Origin: Chitinophagaceae bacterium
GTDB lineage: Bacteria > Bacteroidota > Bacteroidia > Chitinophagales > Chitinophagaceae
DNA: 64,000 nt
Assembly (NCBI GenBank): GCA_019638595.1
Contig: JAHBTJ010000008.1
Location: forward strand, 215,730-279,729
Direction of reading: 5' to 3'
The translations under genes were made by a program, and so were the position numbers. The notes below the pieces were generated by a model. The model saw only the letters and a program-made list of their open reading frames with translations. It was not told where the DNA came from and ran no database searches. Shown in pieces: positions 9,023-17,614 of the stretch (its first letter is position 1; each line of letters begins with the position of its first letter).

Positions 9023-9053
9023 GGGTTCCGAACTTTTGGAAGGTTCGGAACCC
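9023..9053. repeat. Perfect 11-bp inverted repeat
   Basis: GGGTTCCGAAC at 9023-9033 pairs perfectly with GTTCGGAACCC at 9043-9053 across a 9-nt loop. There is no T run on either side, so it is not a standard terminator. It lies 120 bases downstream of the palindrome cluster and 170 bases upstream of the esterase gene. Confidence 0.7.
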
Positions 9054-9193
9054 TGCTTTGAACTTGTTTTAATGCTGATTGCAAAACCAAATACATCATT
9101 GGCATGGCACTGCAGGTTATTTGAATGAACGAGCTGTTGCATGCCTGAGTTAATTTGAAATACATCCTAGACGCTATTTATCGTTCCTGCCAT

Positions 9194-9201
9194 TAATTTT
9201 G
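9194..9201 (+). promoter_or_regulatory. Candidate -7 promoter box (TAATTTTG)
   Basis: It matches the Bacteroidota TAnnTTTG -7 element and sits 25 bases before the esterase start codon at 9227. A -33 TTTG at the usual distance is not clear. Confidence 0.45.
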
Positions 9202-9226
9202 TGCTGTTCATCATAAAACTCCAGGA

Positions 9227-10096
9227 ATGCGTTGTATAATAGTTATATGCTTATGCGTTTTGCTTTCTATTTCCCTCAAAGCACAGCTTGCCGATTCTGT
9301 AAAGATTGAAGGTCATTACAGAACATTTCATTTTAATCAGCCGGAAGTACAGCCCAATGCCGCGCTTGTATTTGTACTGCATGGATCGGGCGGCGATGGA
9401 AAAGGCATAATGCGAACAACCTCAAAGCTGGAAGCAATAGCCAAACGGGAAAATATAGTGATCGTTTATCCCGATGGGTATAAACGCTTCTGGAACGAAT
9501 GCCGTAAAATGGCGGATACTCCTCCCAACAGGGAAAATATTAATGAAGAAGCTTTTTTCAGCGCAATGATTGATTATTTCACAACGAAATACAAAACAGA
9601 CCGCAGGAAAGTTTTTGTGGCAGGTACTTCGGGCGGCGGGCATATGGCATACAAGCTTGCCATGAACATCCCCCTCAAAATAAGGGCTATTACTGCTATT
9701 ATTGCCAACCTGCCGGATAACGCTAACATGGATTGCGCTCCTTCCGGGAAACCGGTTCCTGTAATGATCGTGAACGGAACAGATGACACTGTAAATCCTT
9801 ATGCAGGCGGGCTGATCCGGTCGGCCGGCATGAGCCTCGGCACCGTTCGCTCTACCGAACAAACTTTCGCGTATTGGTCGGGCATTGCAGGTTACAAAGG
9901 AGAGCCCGTAAAAAAAGCATACCCCGATACAAACCCTGCCGATGGAAAAATTATTGAAGGATATACCTATAAAAAGCCGGGTAAACCGGAAGTGACCTTA
10001 TTGAAGGTTATTGGCGGCAGGCACGATTATCCCGGCGATATAGATGTTTACCTGGAAGCATGGGACTTTTTTAAACGGCAATTAAGCGCCCGTTAG
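9227..10096 (+). CDS. Secreted alpha/beta-hydrolase, PHB-depolymerase/feruloyl-esterase-like
   Basis: A 289-residue secreted esterase of the CE1/LpqC type. A signal peptide covers residues 1-20 (MRCIIVICLCVLLSISLKAQ). The oxyanion motif is FVLHGSGGDGKG, the nucleophile elbow is VAGTSGGGHMAYKLA (Ser near residue 146), the acid residue is probably in NGTDDTVNPYAGG, and the His is in GGRHDYPG. Relatives hydrolyse ester links of polyhydroxybutyrate or feruloyl/acetyl groups on plant polysaccharides. The conserved WNECR region is typical. It follows its own promoter-like box and precedes an unrelated membrane protein gene by about 60 bases. Confidence 0.85.
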   Translation: MRCIIVICLCVLLSISLKAQLADSVKIEGHYRTFHFNQPEVQPNAALVFVLHGSGGDGKGIMRTTSKLEAIAKRENIVIVYPDGYKRFWNECRKMADTPPNRENINEEAFFSAMIDYFTTKYKTDRRKVFVAGTSGGGHMAYKLAMNIPLKIRAITAIIANLPDNANMDCAPSGKPVPVMIVNGTDDTVNPYAGGLIRSAGMSLGTVRSTEQTFAYWSGIAGYKGEPVKKAYPDTNPADGKIIEGYTYKKPGKPEVTLLKVIGGRHDYPGDIDVYLEAWDFFKRQLSAR

Positions 10097-10154
10097 TTAC
10101 CGCTTGTTTGTTCAGATTTTGTTTTTGATATTTACTTTTTGATTTTATATTCCC

Positions 10155-10919
10155 ATGTTCATTATCGGCAAGCTGTTTATCATATTGTTAAATCCTGTAT
10201 TATGGATCGTGCTGATATTTTTATGGGGACTGCTCACCAAAAAAGAAAGAAGAAAGAAGCTTTGTTTTGTTGCCGGCATTGTGATGCTTCTATTTTTCAG
10301 CAATCCTTTTATTATACAACAATTAACCCTGGCATACCAGGCAAAAAAATATTCTTTACATAAAGAGGAAGCATACAGCGCCGGCATTTTGCTGGGCGGG
10401 TTTGCAGGAATGAACGATAGCGACCGGCAGGTATACTATGGAGAAGCCGCCGACAGGTTTATACAAACGGCGGAACTATACAAAACAGGGCATATCCATA
10501 AAATCATCATTGCTGCCGGCAGCGGATCCGTATTTGAGAAGCAATCTTTCCGGGAAGCAGATTTTGCAAAAGAGCAGTTGATCAATCTTTGTATTCCGGC
10601 AGACGATGTGTTTGCAGACCGCGATTCAAAAAACACGGCTGAAAATGCCATCAATGCGAAAAGGATCATTGATTCCCTTGAGCTAAAGCCACCTTACCTG
10701 CTTATTACTTCCGCCATGCATATGCCCCGTGCAGTACGTACTTTTACAAAAGCAGGGGTAGCTGTTAAACCCTTTCCGGCCGCTTTTACAGTATTTCCCC
10801 GCAGTGGCTTTAACCTGGAAGATTATATTATTCCCTCATCCACGGCTTTTAAAAACTGGAACGTTTTCCTGAAAGAAATTGTTGGTACAATAGCATATAA
10901 AATTACAGGCAGAGGATAG
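10155..10919 (+). CDS. YdcF/ElyC-like DUF218 membrane protein
   Basis: A 254-residue protein with two N-terminal membrane helices (residues about 5-25 and 35-55) and a DUF218 domain facing the periplasm. The domain core is visible as SAGILLGG, AGSGS, DRDSKNTAENAINAKRI and LLITSAMHMPRAVRTFTKAG. DUF218 proteins such as ElyC and SanA act in envelope integrity and in peptidoglycan or lipid-carrier metabolism; the reaction is unsettled. A BtuB-like receptor gene follows after 55 bases. Confidence 0.85.
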   Translation: MFIIGKLFIILLNPVLWIVLIFLWGLLTKKERRKKLCFVAGIVMLLFFSNPFIIQQLTLAYQAKKYSLHKEEAYSAGILLGGFAGMNDSDRQVYYGEAADRFIQTAELYKTGHIHKIIIAAGSGSVFEKQSFREADFAKEQLINLCIPADDVFADRDSKNTAENAINAKRIIDSLELKPPYLLITSAMHMPRAVRTFTKAGVAVKPFPAAFTVFPRSGFNLEDYIIPSSTAFKNWNVFLKEIVGTIAYKITGRG

Positions 10920-10958
10920 CCCGGTATTCAGGCTAACAACCGTTTTCACCAAGTTCCT

Positions 10959-10966
10959 TACATTTG
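10959..10966 (+). promoter_or_regulatory. Candidate -7 box (TACATTTG) before the BtuB-like receptor
   Basis: An exact TAnnTTTG match only 8 bases before the ATG at 10975. If used it would give an almost leaderless mRNA, so it may be chance. Confidence 0.25.
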
Positions 10967-10974
10967 CCCGCGTT

Positions 10975-12909
10975 ATGAACACAACTACCAGGATACTAAT
11001 TGCAATGGTTAGCTTTACTGCGGCTGTAAGGGCCAGCGCCCAGGAAATAGAATTAGACCCCGTTACGGTTACCGCATCCCTGAGCCAGAAAAGAGCTTCC
11101 GAAACCGGCCGGAATATTACCATTATAAAAGGAGAACGCTTTAAAAACCTGCCTGTTCATTCGGTAGATGAATTACTACGGTATGTACCGGGCGTAGAGA
11201 TACAGGCCCGCGGACCCATGGGCTCGCAAAGTGACATTGTACTACGGGGCGGAACTTTTCAGCAGGTGCTGGTAATACTGGACGGCATGCGGCTGAACGA
11301 TCCCAATACCGGGCATTTCAACAGCTACATTCCCATTGCTCCTTCAGAAATTGAACGCATTGAAGTGTTGAAAGGGGCTTCTTCGGCCATACATGGCGCC
11401 GATGCAGTAGGCGGAGTGGTTTATATTATCACCAAAGCGTTTGCGGCCAAACAAAACGATGATGTAGCCCGGGTAAATGCGGGTATAAGCGCAGGTGAGT
11501 ATGGCTTTTTAAATGCTGATGCCGGCTTTTTGTACAGTAAGAAAAATATCAGTGTAGGTGGTGGTGTGCTTACCAATAATGCAGATGGTGTACAGCAAAG
11601 AGGCGCCAAAGGTTTTTTTCATAATACTACCGCGTCTGTTTCCGCTAATTATCACCTGAGCAGCAAATGGAATATAGCCTACCGGTACGCGTACGACACG
11701 AGAGATTTTGCAGCGCAGAATTTTTACACCACGTTCCTTTCCGATACGGCAAGTGAAACAGTTATTTCCCGCTGGCACCAGGTAAGGGCAGCCTACCATG
11801 CTGAGAAGCAGTCTTTTTCAATAGACGCAGGAATTAAAAATGTAAGTGACCGGTATAGTTATAATACAATATCGGCCCCTAACAGCAGCTCCTCAAAATT
11901 GTTACAGGCTTTACTGGTTTACCAAAAACAGCTCAGTCAGTCAACCGTATTGGTAAGCGGGTTCAATTACCAGCAAAAAAACATTGAATCGAACGACCGG
12001 GGAGAACATACATTATTCCTCGCCTCTCCTTTTATCAATATATCGCAGCAAATAGGAAAACATTTTACCATCCGCCCTTCCGCGCAATGGGTATTCTTTA
12101 AAAATATCTCTTCCGAATTTGTACCGCAACTGGATCTTTCGTTTAAAACCAACGGTATACAGTTACGCGGAAGTGTGGGAAAAACCATTCGCGACGCTGA
12201 TTTTACAGAGCGTTATAACAACTATAATAAAACGTTGGTTACAAGCGGCAGGATAGGAAACCCTATGTTAAAAGCTGAGAGGTCGTTAAGCTATGAAGCA
12301 GGTGCAGACTGGTTCCTGCAAAACAAATTAAAAGTGTCGGCTACTTTTTTTCAACGCTTTCATGAACGTTTAATTGACTACAGCAACACAGATTATGCCG
12401 ATATGCCCAGGAAAGATAACCTTTCGCCTACCGGTACCTACGCACTGGCTAAAAACATTGCCGAGGTAAATACCAAAGGCTTTGAAACAGATATTCAATA
12501 TACACATGAACTGCAGAACCAGCAGTTTGTTACCGCGAGCATTGGATTGGTATGGCTGAGCAGTAACAGCAGCGATGCGGCTCCATCGTTCTATATCTCT
12601 TCGCATGCAAAGTTTCTCAGTAATTTTTCTATTATTTACCAATGCCACAATCTTACATTAAGCGTAAACGGCTTGTACAAAAAAAGGCAGGAACAAGCTG
12701 CCGATATCATCAATGCAAAAATTACACCCGACTATTTTATACTGAACGCCAAAGCGGAATATGGTTTTTTGAAGAAATCGCTCTCTATATTTGTACAAAC
12801 AGACAATATATTTAATAAACAATACAGCGACCTGCTGGGATCGGTTATGCCGGGCAGATGGATGATGGGCGGCATAAAATACCAGTTTGTAAAGAAAGGG
12901 AAGCAGTAG
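10975..12909 (+). CDS. TonB-dependent outer-membrane receptor, BtuB-like
   Basis: A 644-residue outer-membrane transporter powered by TonB. A signal peptide covers residues 1-22 (cleavage after ARASA/QE). A plug domain follows, with the TonB-box-like DPVTVTAS and the plug motifs LLRYVPGVEIQARG, DIVLRGGTFQQVLVILDG and IERIEVLKGASSAIHGADAVGGV. The rest is a 22-strand barrel ending in GGIKYQF. The size and lack of an N-terminal carboxypeptidase-regulatory domain place it with BtuB/CirA-type receptors for cobalamin, siderophores or metal chelates. No cobalamin riboswitch fits in the 55-base upstream gap, so a vitamin B12 role is not supported by context. The substrate is unknown. It ends 3 bases from the convergent nucleoside kinase gene. 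Confidence 0.85.
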   Translation: MNTTTRILIAMVSFTAAVRASAQEIELDPVTVTASLSQKRASETGRNITIIKGERFKNLPVHSVDELLRYVPGVEIQARGPMGSQSDIVLRGGTFQQVLVILDGMRLNDPNTGHFNSYIPIAPSEIERIEVLKGASSAIHGADAVGGVVYIITKAFAAKQNDDVARVNAGISAGEYGFLNADAGFLYSKKNISVGGGVLTNNADGVQQRGAKGFFHNTTASVSANYHLSSKWNIAYRYAYDTRDFAAQNFYTTFLSDTASETVISRWHQVRAAYHAEKQSFSIDAGIKNVSDRYSYNTISAPNSSSSKLLQALLVYQKQLSQSTVLVSGFNYQQKNIESNDRGEHTLFLASPFINISQQIGKHFTIRPSAQWVFFKNISSEFVPQLDLSFKTNGIQLRGSVGKTIRDADFTERYNNYNKTLVTSGRIGNPMLKAERSLSYEAGADWFLQNKLKVSATFFQRFHERLIDYSNTDYADMPRKDNLSPTGTYALAKNIAEVNTKGFETDIQYTHELQNQQFVTASIGLVWLSSNSSDAAPSFYISSHAKFLSNFSIIYQCHNLTLSVNGLYKKRQEQAADIINAKITPDYFILNAKAEYGFLKKSLSIFVQTDNIFNKQYSDLLGSVMPGRWMMGGIKYQFVKKGKQ

Positions 12910-12912
12910 CTA

Positions 12913-13548
12913 TCAGAACAGTCCGTATAACTGGCTGTCTATTTTACTGATGATCTCCCCTAAATGTTCTTCGTTTTCCGCGAATTTGTTTTTATCTATG
13001 TTAATAACAAGCAGGGCGCCCTCTTTATAGCTGTCAATCCATTTATTGTAATATTCATTCAAACGCTTCAGGTAGTCGAGCCGGATGTTCTCTTCATATT
13101 CCCTTCCCCGTTTTTGTATCTGCCCTACCAGTGTGGGCACCGACCCCTGCAGGTAGATCAGCAGATCGGGAGGGTTTACCATTTGCTTGAGCGTTTCAAA
13201 AAAACGGAAGTAATTATCAAAATCACGCTTGCTCATTAAACCCATTTCGTGCAGGTTGGGAGCAAAAATATGGGCGTCTTCGTAAATGGTCCTGTCCTGG
13301 ATAACAGTTTCAGCACCCTTCTGTATTTCTAATAAGTGGTTAAGCCTGTTGTTTAAAAAATATATCTGCAGGTTAAAGCTCCAACGGGGCATATCTTCAT
13401 AAAAATCATACAGGTAAGGGTTATGTTCCACATCTTCAAACTGCGGTATCCAGCGATAGTGTTTGCTTAGCATTTCAGTGAGGGTAGTTTTACCTGCTCC
13501 TATATTCCCGGCAATAGCAATATGCTTGGGTTTTTTAGTTTTCGCCAT
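12913..13548 (-). CDS. Deoxynucleoside kinase (dAK/dGK family)
   Basis: A cytosolic 211-residue kinase that phosphorylates deoxynucleosides in the salvage pathway. The P-loop is GNIGAGKTT (residues about 12-20). The base/sugar-binding region is QFEDVEHNPYLYDFYEDMPRW-like, and the DRTIYEDAHIF motif supplies the catalytic Asp-Arg. The LID-type RGREYEENI follows. The length and order of motifs fit bacterial deoxyadenosine/deoxyguanosine kinases. The start at 13548 directly precedes the P-loop strand. It is a single gene, convergent with the BtuB-like receptor. Confidence 0.88.
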   Translation of the reverse strand: MAKTKKPKHIAIAGNIGAGKTTLTEMLSKHYRWIPQFEDVEHNPYLYDFYEDMPRWSFNLQIYFLNNRLNHLLEIQKGAETVIQDRTIYEDAHIFAPNLHEMGLMSKRDFDNYFRFFETLKQMVNPPDLLIYLQGSVPTLVGQIQKRGREYEENIRLDYLKRLNEYYNKWIDSYKEGALLVINIDKNKFAENEEHLGEIISKIDSQLYGLF

Positions 13549-13650
13549 TACAAATGAAGGTTCAAGATTTTTTAAAAGACAGATGCCCGGTAAAGACGAC
13601 TATCAAGATAAAGCATTTTAGCTGCTTTATACGGTTACATTACAATTTTA

Positions 13651-14658
13651 TTAAAAATATTTTATTCCTATAGACTGTCTTACAAGCTGCATGGTTGCTT
13701 CGGCGCTCCGACGTGCTTTAAAAGCTCCTTTTTCAAGCACTTCCGCCAGGTATTTTTCGTCGTTGCGAATAGCTTCAGCTTTTTCACGGATCGGCGCCAT
13801 GAACCGGATCATCTCTTCGGCTAATTGCTTTTTCATATCACCATAACGGATATTACAATTGGAATAATCAGCTTCAAACTTATTATATACATCTTCAGCG
13901 CCCGTAAGCCTTACCAGTTGAAAAAGGTTTTCAATATAATCCGGCTTGGGAGTACCGGGCGCTTTAGGGCCTTCATCTGTTTTAGCCTTCATGATCTTTT
14001 TGCGGATCAGCTCATCACTGTCGGAAAGATATAAAGTGGCATTCTGATTTTCACTTTTGCTCATTTTACCGGTACCATCCAGGCTGGGTACTTTTACCAG
14101 CTCCTGTCCAAAATTAAAAGCCACCGGCTCGGGGAATACTTCAGCATACCTGTGGTTGAACCGGGCCGCAAAATTCCTGGCCATTTCAAGGTGCTGCTCC
14201 TGGTCTTTACCTACCGGCACATACAGCGCGCGATGCAATAAAATATCCGCCGTCATCAACACCGGGTAAGTAAGCAACGCCGCGTTGATATTTTGCGGTT
14301 GCAGCCTTGCCTTGTCTTTAAAAGTAGTTGTTTTTTCAAGCTCGCCTTTATAGGCCAGTGTATTAAGATAGAAATAAAGCTCTGAGGTTTGATAAATGCT
14401 GCTCTGGCAGTATAAAGCCACTTTTTCCGGATCAAGGCCGCATGCAAGATATTCAGATATTACATGCAGCACATTCTTTCTCAACTCGTTTGTATCGGGA
14501 TGTGTAGTGAGCGAATGCAGGTCGGCGATCATAAAATAGCACTCATATTCATCCTGCATGCGCAAATAGTTTTTGAGCGCTCCAAAATAATTGCCCAGGT
14601 GTAAAATACCCGTGGGGCGAATACCGCTCATTACAATCTGTTTACCACTTTTTTCCAT
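13651..14658 (-). CDS. trpS: Tryptophanyl-tRNA synthetase
   Basis: A class Ic aminoacyl-tRNA synthetase that charges tRNA-Trp. The HIGH-type signature is PTGILHLGNYFGALKNY, the KMSKS loop is GTGKMSKSENQN (residue about 200), and the active-site segments LTYPVLMTADILLH and PVGKDQEQHLEMAR are conserved. The start MEKSGKQIV at 14658 gives 335 residues, the usual length. The frame stays open to an earlier ATG at 14706, which would add 16 residues not typical of the family. It is transcribed away from the dehydrogenase at 14950; the shared upstream region holds a short 7-nt repeat array. Confidence 0.95.
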   Translation of the reverse strand: MEKSGKQIVMSGIRPTGILHLGNYFGALKNYLRMQDEYECYFMIADLHSLTTHPDTNELRKNVLHVISEYLACGLDPEKVALYCQSSIYQTSELYFYLNTLAYKGELEKTTTFKDKARLQPQNINAALLTYPVLMTADILLHRALYVPVGKDQEQHLEMARNFAARFNHRYAEVFPEPVAFNFGQELVKVPSLDGTGKMSKSENQNATLYLSDSDELIRKKIMKAKTDEGPKAPGTPKPDYIENLFQLVRLTGAEDVYNKFEADYSNCNIRYGDMKKQLAEEMIRFMAPIREKAEAIRNDEKYLAEVLEKGAFKARRSAEATMQLVRQSIGIKYF

Positions 14659-14817
14659 AGGGCGCGAAGATACATTAATTACCGTAGTGCCGGAATGAGG
14701 TTTCATCCATTTTATATCATTATACTCCTTATGTATGGTATGGCATTCGTTTTGCGATCAATTTGTAATCATTGGCATACCTCACTTACTCCCTGCGCCG
14801 CAGGCGCGGCCCTGTAC

Positions 14818-14852
14818 ACCTTGTACCCTGCAACCTGAACCTTGTAACCTGA
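14818..14852. repeat. 7-nt periodic intergenic array B (short)
   Basis: Five heptamers in register (ACCTTGT and AACCTGA variants) between divergent trpS and the dehydrogenase gene. Read on the other strand the units resemble the GGTTnCA units of the array at 46.4 kb, so the two belong to one family in opposite orientation. Confidence 0.6.
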
Positions 14853-14949
14853 GTGTGTCCTATCGTCTCAAAACCATTATAAATAGGGTATTTTTGCAAT
14901 TAAAACGTACACTGTATAATATAACTATTCATTGTAAACTTATTGCAAC

Positions 14950-16437
14950 ATGGCATCGTTTAAAGATCTTACCAAAGAAGAAGTGAACAGTATTATAGAA
15001 AGATCATGGAAGGCTTTTGAAGCATACCGGAAATACCCGTTACAAAAAAGAGCGGCATTCATGAGGGCTATAGCCGCTGAATTAGAAAAAGGAGCCAAAG
15101 AAGTACTGCCCGTTGCCATGAAGGAAACGCATTTGCCGGAGCCCAGGTTACAAACAGAATTTACCCGCACATTGTTCCAGCTAAACAGCTATGCAGAGGC
15201 ATGTGAACAAGGCTCCTGGCTGGAAGCGAGGATAGATACGGCTATGCCTGACCGTAATCCATCCAAACCAGACATCAGGAAAACAATGATACCATTAGGC
15301 CCCGTGGCTGTGTTCGGTGCAAGTAATTTTCCCTTTGCTTATTCCACAGCAGGCGGCGATACGGCCTGCGCGCTGGCTGCAGGTTGCCCGGTAGTTGTAA
15401 AAGCGCATCCTGCCCACGCAGAAACATCTGAATGGGTTGCTAATACAGTGTGGAAAGCTGCTAAACAACTGGATATACCGGAGGGGATTTTCGGGCATAT
15501 ACATGGAGCCGGCTTTGAAACAGGCAAAGCGCTGGTAACACATCCACACATAAAAGCGGTGGGTTTTACAGGTTCGTATGCTGGAGGAAAAGCGCTGTTT
15601 GACTGGGCCAACCAACGTAAAGACCCCATACCCGTATTTGCCGAAATGGGCAGCATCAATCCCGTATACCTGCTTCCGCAAAAGCTACGGGAAGCGGCAG
15701 CCGAAACCGCGAAAATGTATGCAGCTTCCATAACATTGAGCATGGGCCAGTTCTGTACCAACCCCGGATTGATCATTGGTATTGAAAGCGCTGAGCTTGA
15801 TCGGTTTATTTCTGTATTGGGTGATGAAATAAAACAAGTGGCGCCGGCTCACATGCTTCATACGGGCATTGCCAAAGCTTTTGCCGCCAACAGGGCAAAG
15901 GCTTTAATGCAGGAACAGGTAACTACGGTAGCCGTTTCCGTTACCCCGGCAAAAGAGGAACAGGGCATTCCTACTATCGCTTCTGCTTCTGCTAAAACCT
16001 TCCTGAACAACCCGGTGCTGCACCAGGAAGTATTCGGGCCATATTCATTGGTAATACAATGTAAAAATATGGAAGAGATGCTACAGGTGGCAATGGACAT
16101 GGAAGGACAAATTACCTCTACCTTAATGGCTACCGTAAACGATATGCTCCGTTACGAAGCGCTGGTTGATATTGTTAAGCAAAGCTGCGGAAGAATGATC
16201 GTGAACGGTGTGCCTACGGGAGTGGAAGTTTGCCTGGGCATGCAGCATGGCGGACCTTTCCCTGCAACTACCGATGCCAGGTTTACTTCGGTAGGCGCCG
16301 ATGGCATTAAACGATTCGCCCGGCCCATCAGCCTTCAAAACTGGCCGGATGAGCTTTTGCCCGATGAGCTGAAAAATAATAATCCGCTGATGATATGGAG
16401 AACAGTCAACAATAAGCTTACACAGGAACCTTTGTAG
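14950..16437 (+). CDS. Aldehyde dehydrogenase, alpha-ketoglutarate semialdehyde type
   Basis: A cytosolic 495-residue NAD(P)+-dependent dehydrogenase. The pattern VFGASNFPFAYSTAGGDTACALAAGCPVV, the FTGSYAGGKALFD cofactor loop, FAEMGSINPV (general base Glu) and SMGQFCTNPGL (catalytic Cys near residue 269) place it in the KGSADH / 2,5-dioxovalerate dehydrogenase group. This group completes oxidative pentose or hexuronate degradation, or hydroxyproline breakdown, to 2-oxoglutarate. The C-terminal MQHGGPFPATTDARFTSVG is typical. The start at 14950 begins the first helix and is preceded by an A/T-rich region. No pathway partners lie beside it; the downstream SMP-30-like gene has its own promoter-like element. 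Confidence 0.88.
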   Translation: MASFKDLTKEEVNSIIERSWKAFEAYRKYPLQKRAAFMRAIAAELEKGAKEVLPVAMKETHLPEPRLQTEFTRTLFQLNSYAEACEQGSWLEARIDTAMPDRNPSKPDIRKTMIPLGPVAVFGASNFPFAYSTAGGDTACALAAGCPVVVKAHPAHAETSEWVANTVWKAAKQLDIPEGIFGHIHGAGFETGKALVTHPHIKAVGFTGSYAGGKALFDWANQRKDPIPVFAEMGSINPVYLLPQKLREAAAETAKMYAASITLSMGQFCTNPGLIIGIESAELDRFISVLGDEIKQVAPAHMLHTGIAKAFAANRAKALMQEQVTTVAVSVTPAKEEQGIPTIASASAKTFLNNPVLHQEVFGPYSLVIQCKNMEEMLQVAMDMEGQITSTLMATVNDMLRYEALVDIVKQSCGRMIVNGVPTGVEVCLGMQHGGPFPATTDARFTSVGADGIKRFARPISLQNWPDELLPDELKNNNPLMIWRTVNNKLTQEPL

Positions 16438-16465
16438 TTGTAACCGCTATTATTTTTTATATTTG
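16431..16465 (+). promoter_or_regulatory. Candidate promoter TTTG / TATATTTG for the SMP-30-like gene
   Basis: TTTG at 16431-16434 and TATATTTG at 16458-16465, spaced 23 bases, resemble the Bacteroidota -33/-7 promoter. The -33 element overlaps the end of the dehydrogenase gene. The start codon follows 52 bases after the -7 box. Confidence 0.5.
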
Positions 16466-16517
16466 AAATCTTTTTAAAAATACCAGGTAATATTTTCCAA
16501 ACCATAAAATCATCATC

Positions 16518-17354
16518 ATGAAACCAGCCTTAATTTGCATAGCGCTTTTCAGCTTTGTTCTTGTATTCAGCACCGCTCAATCGCAGGAGCGCAAACTGGT
16601 AAAACAATGGGAGACCGATACTATTTTAAAAGTTCCTGAATCGGTTTTATTTGACGGAAAAAACAAAGTGTTGTATGTAGCTAACATTGACGGGGGCCCG
16701 TGGGAAAAAGACGGGAAAGGCTCTATTGGAAAAGTGGGTTTGGACGGGAAGATAATAGCTACGGAATGGGTTACCGGCTTAAACGCGCCTAAGGGGATGG
16801 GCATACATGCCGGCAAGCTATACGTTGCAGATGTGGATGCCATTGCGGTAATTGACATAGCGCAGGGAAAGATAGCAGACAGGATTGTTATAGACGGGGC
16901 AAAGGGCTTGAACGACATCAGCATTGATGCGAAGGGTGTGGTATACGTTTCTGACTCTCACAACAAAACGATATTAAAAGTGGAGAACGGCAAAGTTTCT
17001 ACCGTGCTGGAAAACCTGAAAGGCCCCAACGGTGTGCTGGTGGTAGGAAAGGACTTATACATTACGGACGCGGGTACGCTTAACAAAGTAGAAGCGAATG
17101 GTTCATTAAAGCAACTGGCAGATGGCATGGAAGGTGGCACCGACGGTATTGAACATGCAGGCAAAGGCGACTTCATCGTATCATGCTGGGCCGGTTCTGT
17201 TTGGTATATACACGCCAACGGTAAAAAAGATCACCTGCTGGATACAAGAGAGCAAAAAATCAATTCAGCCGATATTGGGTTCGATCCTGTAAAAAAGATA
17301 CTGTATGTACCCACTTTTTTTAAGAACAGCGTAGTGGCATATGCCGTTCAATAG
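16518..17354 (+). CDS. Secreted SMP-30/NHL-type beta-propeller protein
   Basis: A 278-residue protein with a signal peptide (residues 1-23, ...STAQSQ) and a six-bladed propeller of the SMP-30/gluconolactonase/NHL class. Blade-like repeats are visible: VPESVLFDGKNKVLYVANIDGG, APKGMGIHAGKLYVADVDAI, GLNDISIDAKGVVYVSDSHN, GPNGVLVVGKDLYITDAG and STDIGFDP-like closing units. Gluconolactonases are metal-dependent lactone hydrolases; the Glu/Asn/Asp ligand set is not obvious here, so it may be only a binding or scaffold propeller. It lies behind the semialdehyde dehydrogenase but with its own promoter-like sequence. Confidence 0.75.
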   Translation: MKPALICIALFSFVLVFSTAQSQERKLVKQWETDTILKVPESVLFDGKNKVLYVANIDGGPWEKDGKGSIGKVGLDGKIIATEWVTGLNAPKGMGIHAGKLYVADVDAIAVIDIAQGKIADRIVIDGAKGLNDISIDAKGVVYVSDSHNKTILKVENGKVSTVLENLKGPNGVLVVGKDLYITDAGTLNKVEANGSLKQLADGMEGGTDGIEHAGKGDFIVSCWAGSVWYIHANGKKDHLLDTREQKINSADIGFDPVKKILYVPTFFKNSVVAYAVQ

Positions 17355-17614
17355 TCAAATATTTTAATCGTACAATTATTGCCGAAAAACGAATAAAAGC
17401 AACCTGTTGTCGAATAAAGTTTAAATGTACCGGCTTAATCAGCATCTTTACACCGACAACAACAGTAGTCAAAAACAGATAGGAATTTAAATCCGGTATC
17501 CGAACAGGAACCAGGGCTGTGTATCCTTCCGGCCAATTGTTTTAAAAAGAAAATTAAACCGATCCAAATAATACTGAAGGATAAGCCGGGCTATAACAAC
17601 CCGGTTTTTTTATT
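17355..17614 (+). other. 3' region with distant terminator, possible small RNA
   Basis: 260 bases follow the stop of the SMP-30-like gene before a strong plus-strand terminator. There is no reading frame. The near-palindrome GGAATTTAAATCC and several short inverted repeats occur in the second half. Either this is an unusually long 3' UTR or a separate small RNA ends at the terminator. No clear promoter was found. Confidence 0.35.
17586..17611 (+). terminator. Rho-independent terminator
   Basis: CCGGG at 17586-17590 pairs with CCCGG at 17600-17604 across a 9-nt loop, followed by seven T residues (17605-17611). It sits against the stop of the convergent L,D-transpeptidase gene. Confidence 0.82.

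Noticed and set aside
8525-9142. A 205-codon open frame on the minus strand overlapping the end of the SGNH gene
   Set aside because: It spans the REP-like palindrome cluster and part of a real gene in another frame. Its composition (many Cys, Tyr, Ser) and lack of any domain indicate a by-product of the repeats.
10920-10974. Possible cobalamin riboswitch before the BtuB-like receptor
   Set aside because: The gap is only 55 bases, too short for the roughly 200-base element, and the B12 box is absent.
13609-13629. Terminator for trpS (7-bp stem with 7-nt loop)
   Set aside because: No T run follows on the minus strand and the stem is A/T-rich; too weak to call.
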